From positions 1 to 64,000 of the forward strand of contig JAOVVO010000264.1 of the NCBI GenBank assembly GCA_028564675.1: a stretch of 64,000 nt of DNA, in the 5' to 3' direction. Origin of the DNA: Onchocerca lupi. Taxonomy: Eukaryota > Nematoda > Chromadorea > Rhabditida > Onchocercidae. Shown piece after piece: positions 62,455 through 64,000 of this stretch; position 1 is the stretch's first letter; each line of letters begins with the position of its first letter. The position numbers and the translations under genes are program-made. The notes below the pieces were generated by a model. That model was not told the DNA's origin. It ran no database searches and saw nothing but the letters and a program-made list of their open reading frames with translations.

Positions 62455-64000
62455 CTAAAAATAAATTCAAAACATTTTGCAAGAATTCTTCTCTTTTTTC
62501 CCTTTTTTTTTTTTTTATTAATAAACTCCAAAATATTTTCAGTGCTTGAATTATTTCAAATTTTCCAGGAATGTGCGGAAAATTTTGAAAATTTTTTGCA
62601 GTCACAAAAAGCACTATGTAAATATTTTGTAGTTAATTTTAAAGTTCAAATTTTCACACGAGTTTCAAATTTTTTCTTTACAATTAATTGTGTAAAAAAT
62701 TTGAAACACAGTAAAAATTTGGCTTAAGATATTAAAACCAGGTTAGGAATAATATTTAAAACATAGTTAGAAGTAATATTTAAGATATGGTTAAAAGTAA
62801 CATTTTGCGAACCATCACACACAAAAGGTGAATAAAAGTCTTAATGTTATGCTTCAAGTTCCGGTAGTTACAGTTACAGTGTTAAAAATGTTGCAGAATT
62901 TTCATGAGCTTTGAAATCAGTGAAAACTTTCAAATTTTGGAAGCATTGAAAATTTCAAGTTAAACTTGGAGAAAAAAGAAGAGAGCAAATTAATATCAGC
63001 AGGAATTTCTTTGAATTCGAAAAATGCATAAAGTTCATGCTTTCTTGCAAAAATACCAGCTATTGAACTTCGAATTTTGGAAATTTTTTTTTCCTTGAGC
63101 ATTTTATCACATTTTTAAATTAGATTCAATTAAAGATGTTTATCTACATATTAAATCTCATGATACTAAAACCTGTGAAATTTGAAATATGTATTTAGTA
63201 ACTATTTAAAACTTATTTCATCAGAATTTGTTCACATTATACGCATGAGATATTCCTTGAGCAATATGCTCAAAAAGTTGCATGGAGAGAAGATTAAATT
63301 AAGTTGAATAAATGGATCGATTGATGTATTTTTAATTATATTTTTCATTAACTTACCACATTTATTGCAATAATAAAATGATGAATATTGCTTCGTCTTA
63401 TGGAATGCAAAATGATGAAGCATATCGTGGATACAGAAATGAAATAAAAAAATTTAGAGGTAAGGAAACTTTTTTCTATTTTTTGAGGTGTCAGTTTATT
63501 TCATGGAGTGATATTTTAAATAGAATGTAATAAAAAATTAATTTTTGTCAAATTCTGAACAATAAAAATAATCATTGTACAATAAGCAACTAAGGACTTC
63601 TAATCTTCTAACTAAGAATGCTAGAATAACATCGCTTGGGAAATATGTTAGAATTGTTTCTAATATATTTTTTTGTAGTACTTTTTCTTTTTGCATAAAA
63701 TATTTATGGAAATTAATATTTCATCAGGTAAGGAAAGAAAAAAAAAATCGAAATTTAAATCGACCTAAAAAAATTCGTAGGTTTTTCATTTATTCCGATA
63801 TAGAAATTAATCTTTCAAAAATAGCAGTAACTTCTCCGATTGCTTAATCCTATTGCTATAAGTATTAAAAGCAACTTTTTGATGGATTAATTAAGACTTA
63901 GTCCTCCAAATTACACGTCATATTCCAAAAAATGCTGCTATCATTGCACTGCTGACGAACTATTAAATAATAATTTTTTAATTTATTATGAAGGAAAAAG
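62455..64000. other. Right end of window, probably a large upstream intron of the ERG channel gene
   Basis: No S1-S3, PAS or other exon of the channel is visible on the minus strand, and nothing recognisable on the plus strand. Open frames here are F/K/N-rich and unsupported. Confidence 0.45.

Noticed and set aside
1..64000. tRNA, rRNA, CRISPR arrays or bacterial operon structure
   Set aside because: No tRNA-like T-arm and anticodon arrangement, no rRNA-like block and no regularly spaced repeats were seen; the gene structure is animal.

Overview
The window is AT-rich (roughly 30% G+C by eye) eukaryotic DNA. Genes are interrupted by many introns, most with short TTTCAG-type acceptors. Several first coding exons begin a few bases after an unpaired acceptor, as expected for spliced-leader trans-splicing. 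The proteins (UNC-103-type ERG channel, MPP-type MAGUK, rhotekin, eIF2B alpha) are animal, and gene structure and base composition point to a nematode. A decayed piece of Rickettsiales-type bacterial DNA (Lon and probably RNase E/G) inside one intron points to a filarial nematode that has, or had, Wolbachia. The species assignment is inference.

Layout, left to right. 1-8.4 kb: no gene recognised, possibly upstream DNA of the next gene. 8.4-14.1 kb (+): aminergic 7TM receptor, 5-HT1-like. 16.0-20.0 kb (-): MPP3/MPP7-like MAGUK (two L27, PDZ, SH3, guanylate-kinase domain). 20.6-24.1 kb (+): RPN11/PSMD14-like JAMM metalloprotease, divergently arranged with the MAGUK. 25.2-32.7 kb (-): rhotekin-like Rho effector (HR1, anillin-like region, PH), with the bacterial-like insertion in its intron at about 26.9-27.8 kb. 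32.7-47.5 kb: a 15 kb stretch with no gene I can identify. 47.5-50.0 kb (-): eIF2B alpha. 51.5-53.7 kb (+): DEK_C plus SWIB chromatin protein, divergent from eIF2B alpha. 56.5-62.5 kb (-): the C-terminal part of an UNC-103/ERG potassium channel, whose 5' exons are not visible before the window ends.

These are unrelated housekeeping and neuronal/epithelial genes, not an operon or a functional cluster. Most exon junctions were checked by reading phase. The MAGUK (571 aa), RPN11-like (339 aa), eIF2B alpha (309 aa) and SWIB (301 aa) models close exactly; the RPN11-like one does so only by accepting one non-AG acceptor. I saw no tRNA, rRNA or CRISPR array.

The most interesting items are: the nuclear bacterial fragment inside rhotekin; a divergent RPN11 paralogue with intact JAMM residues and an abnormal splice acceptor; a frame-preserving candidate cassette exon in the ERG pore turret; a tandem repeat loaded with CRE (TGACGT) sites in an UNC-103 intron; and a miRNA-precursor-like hairpin in the receptor's first intron.
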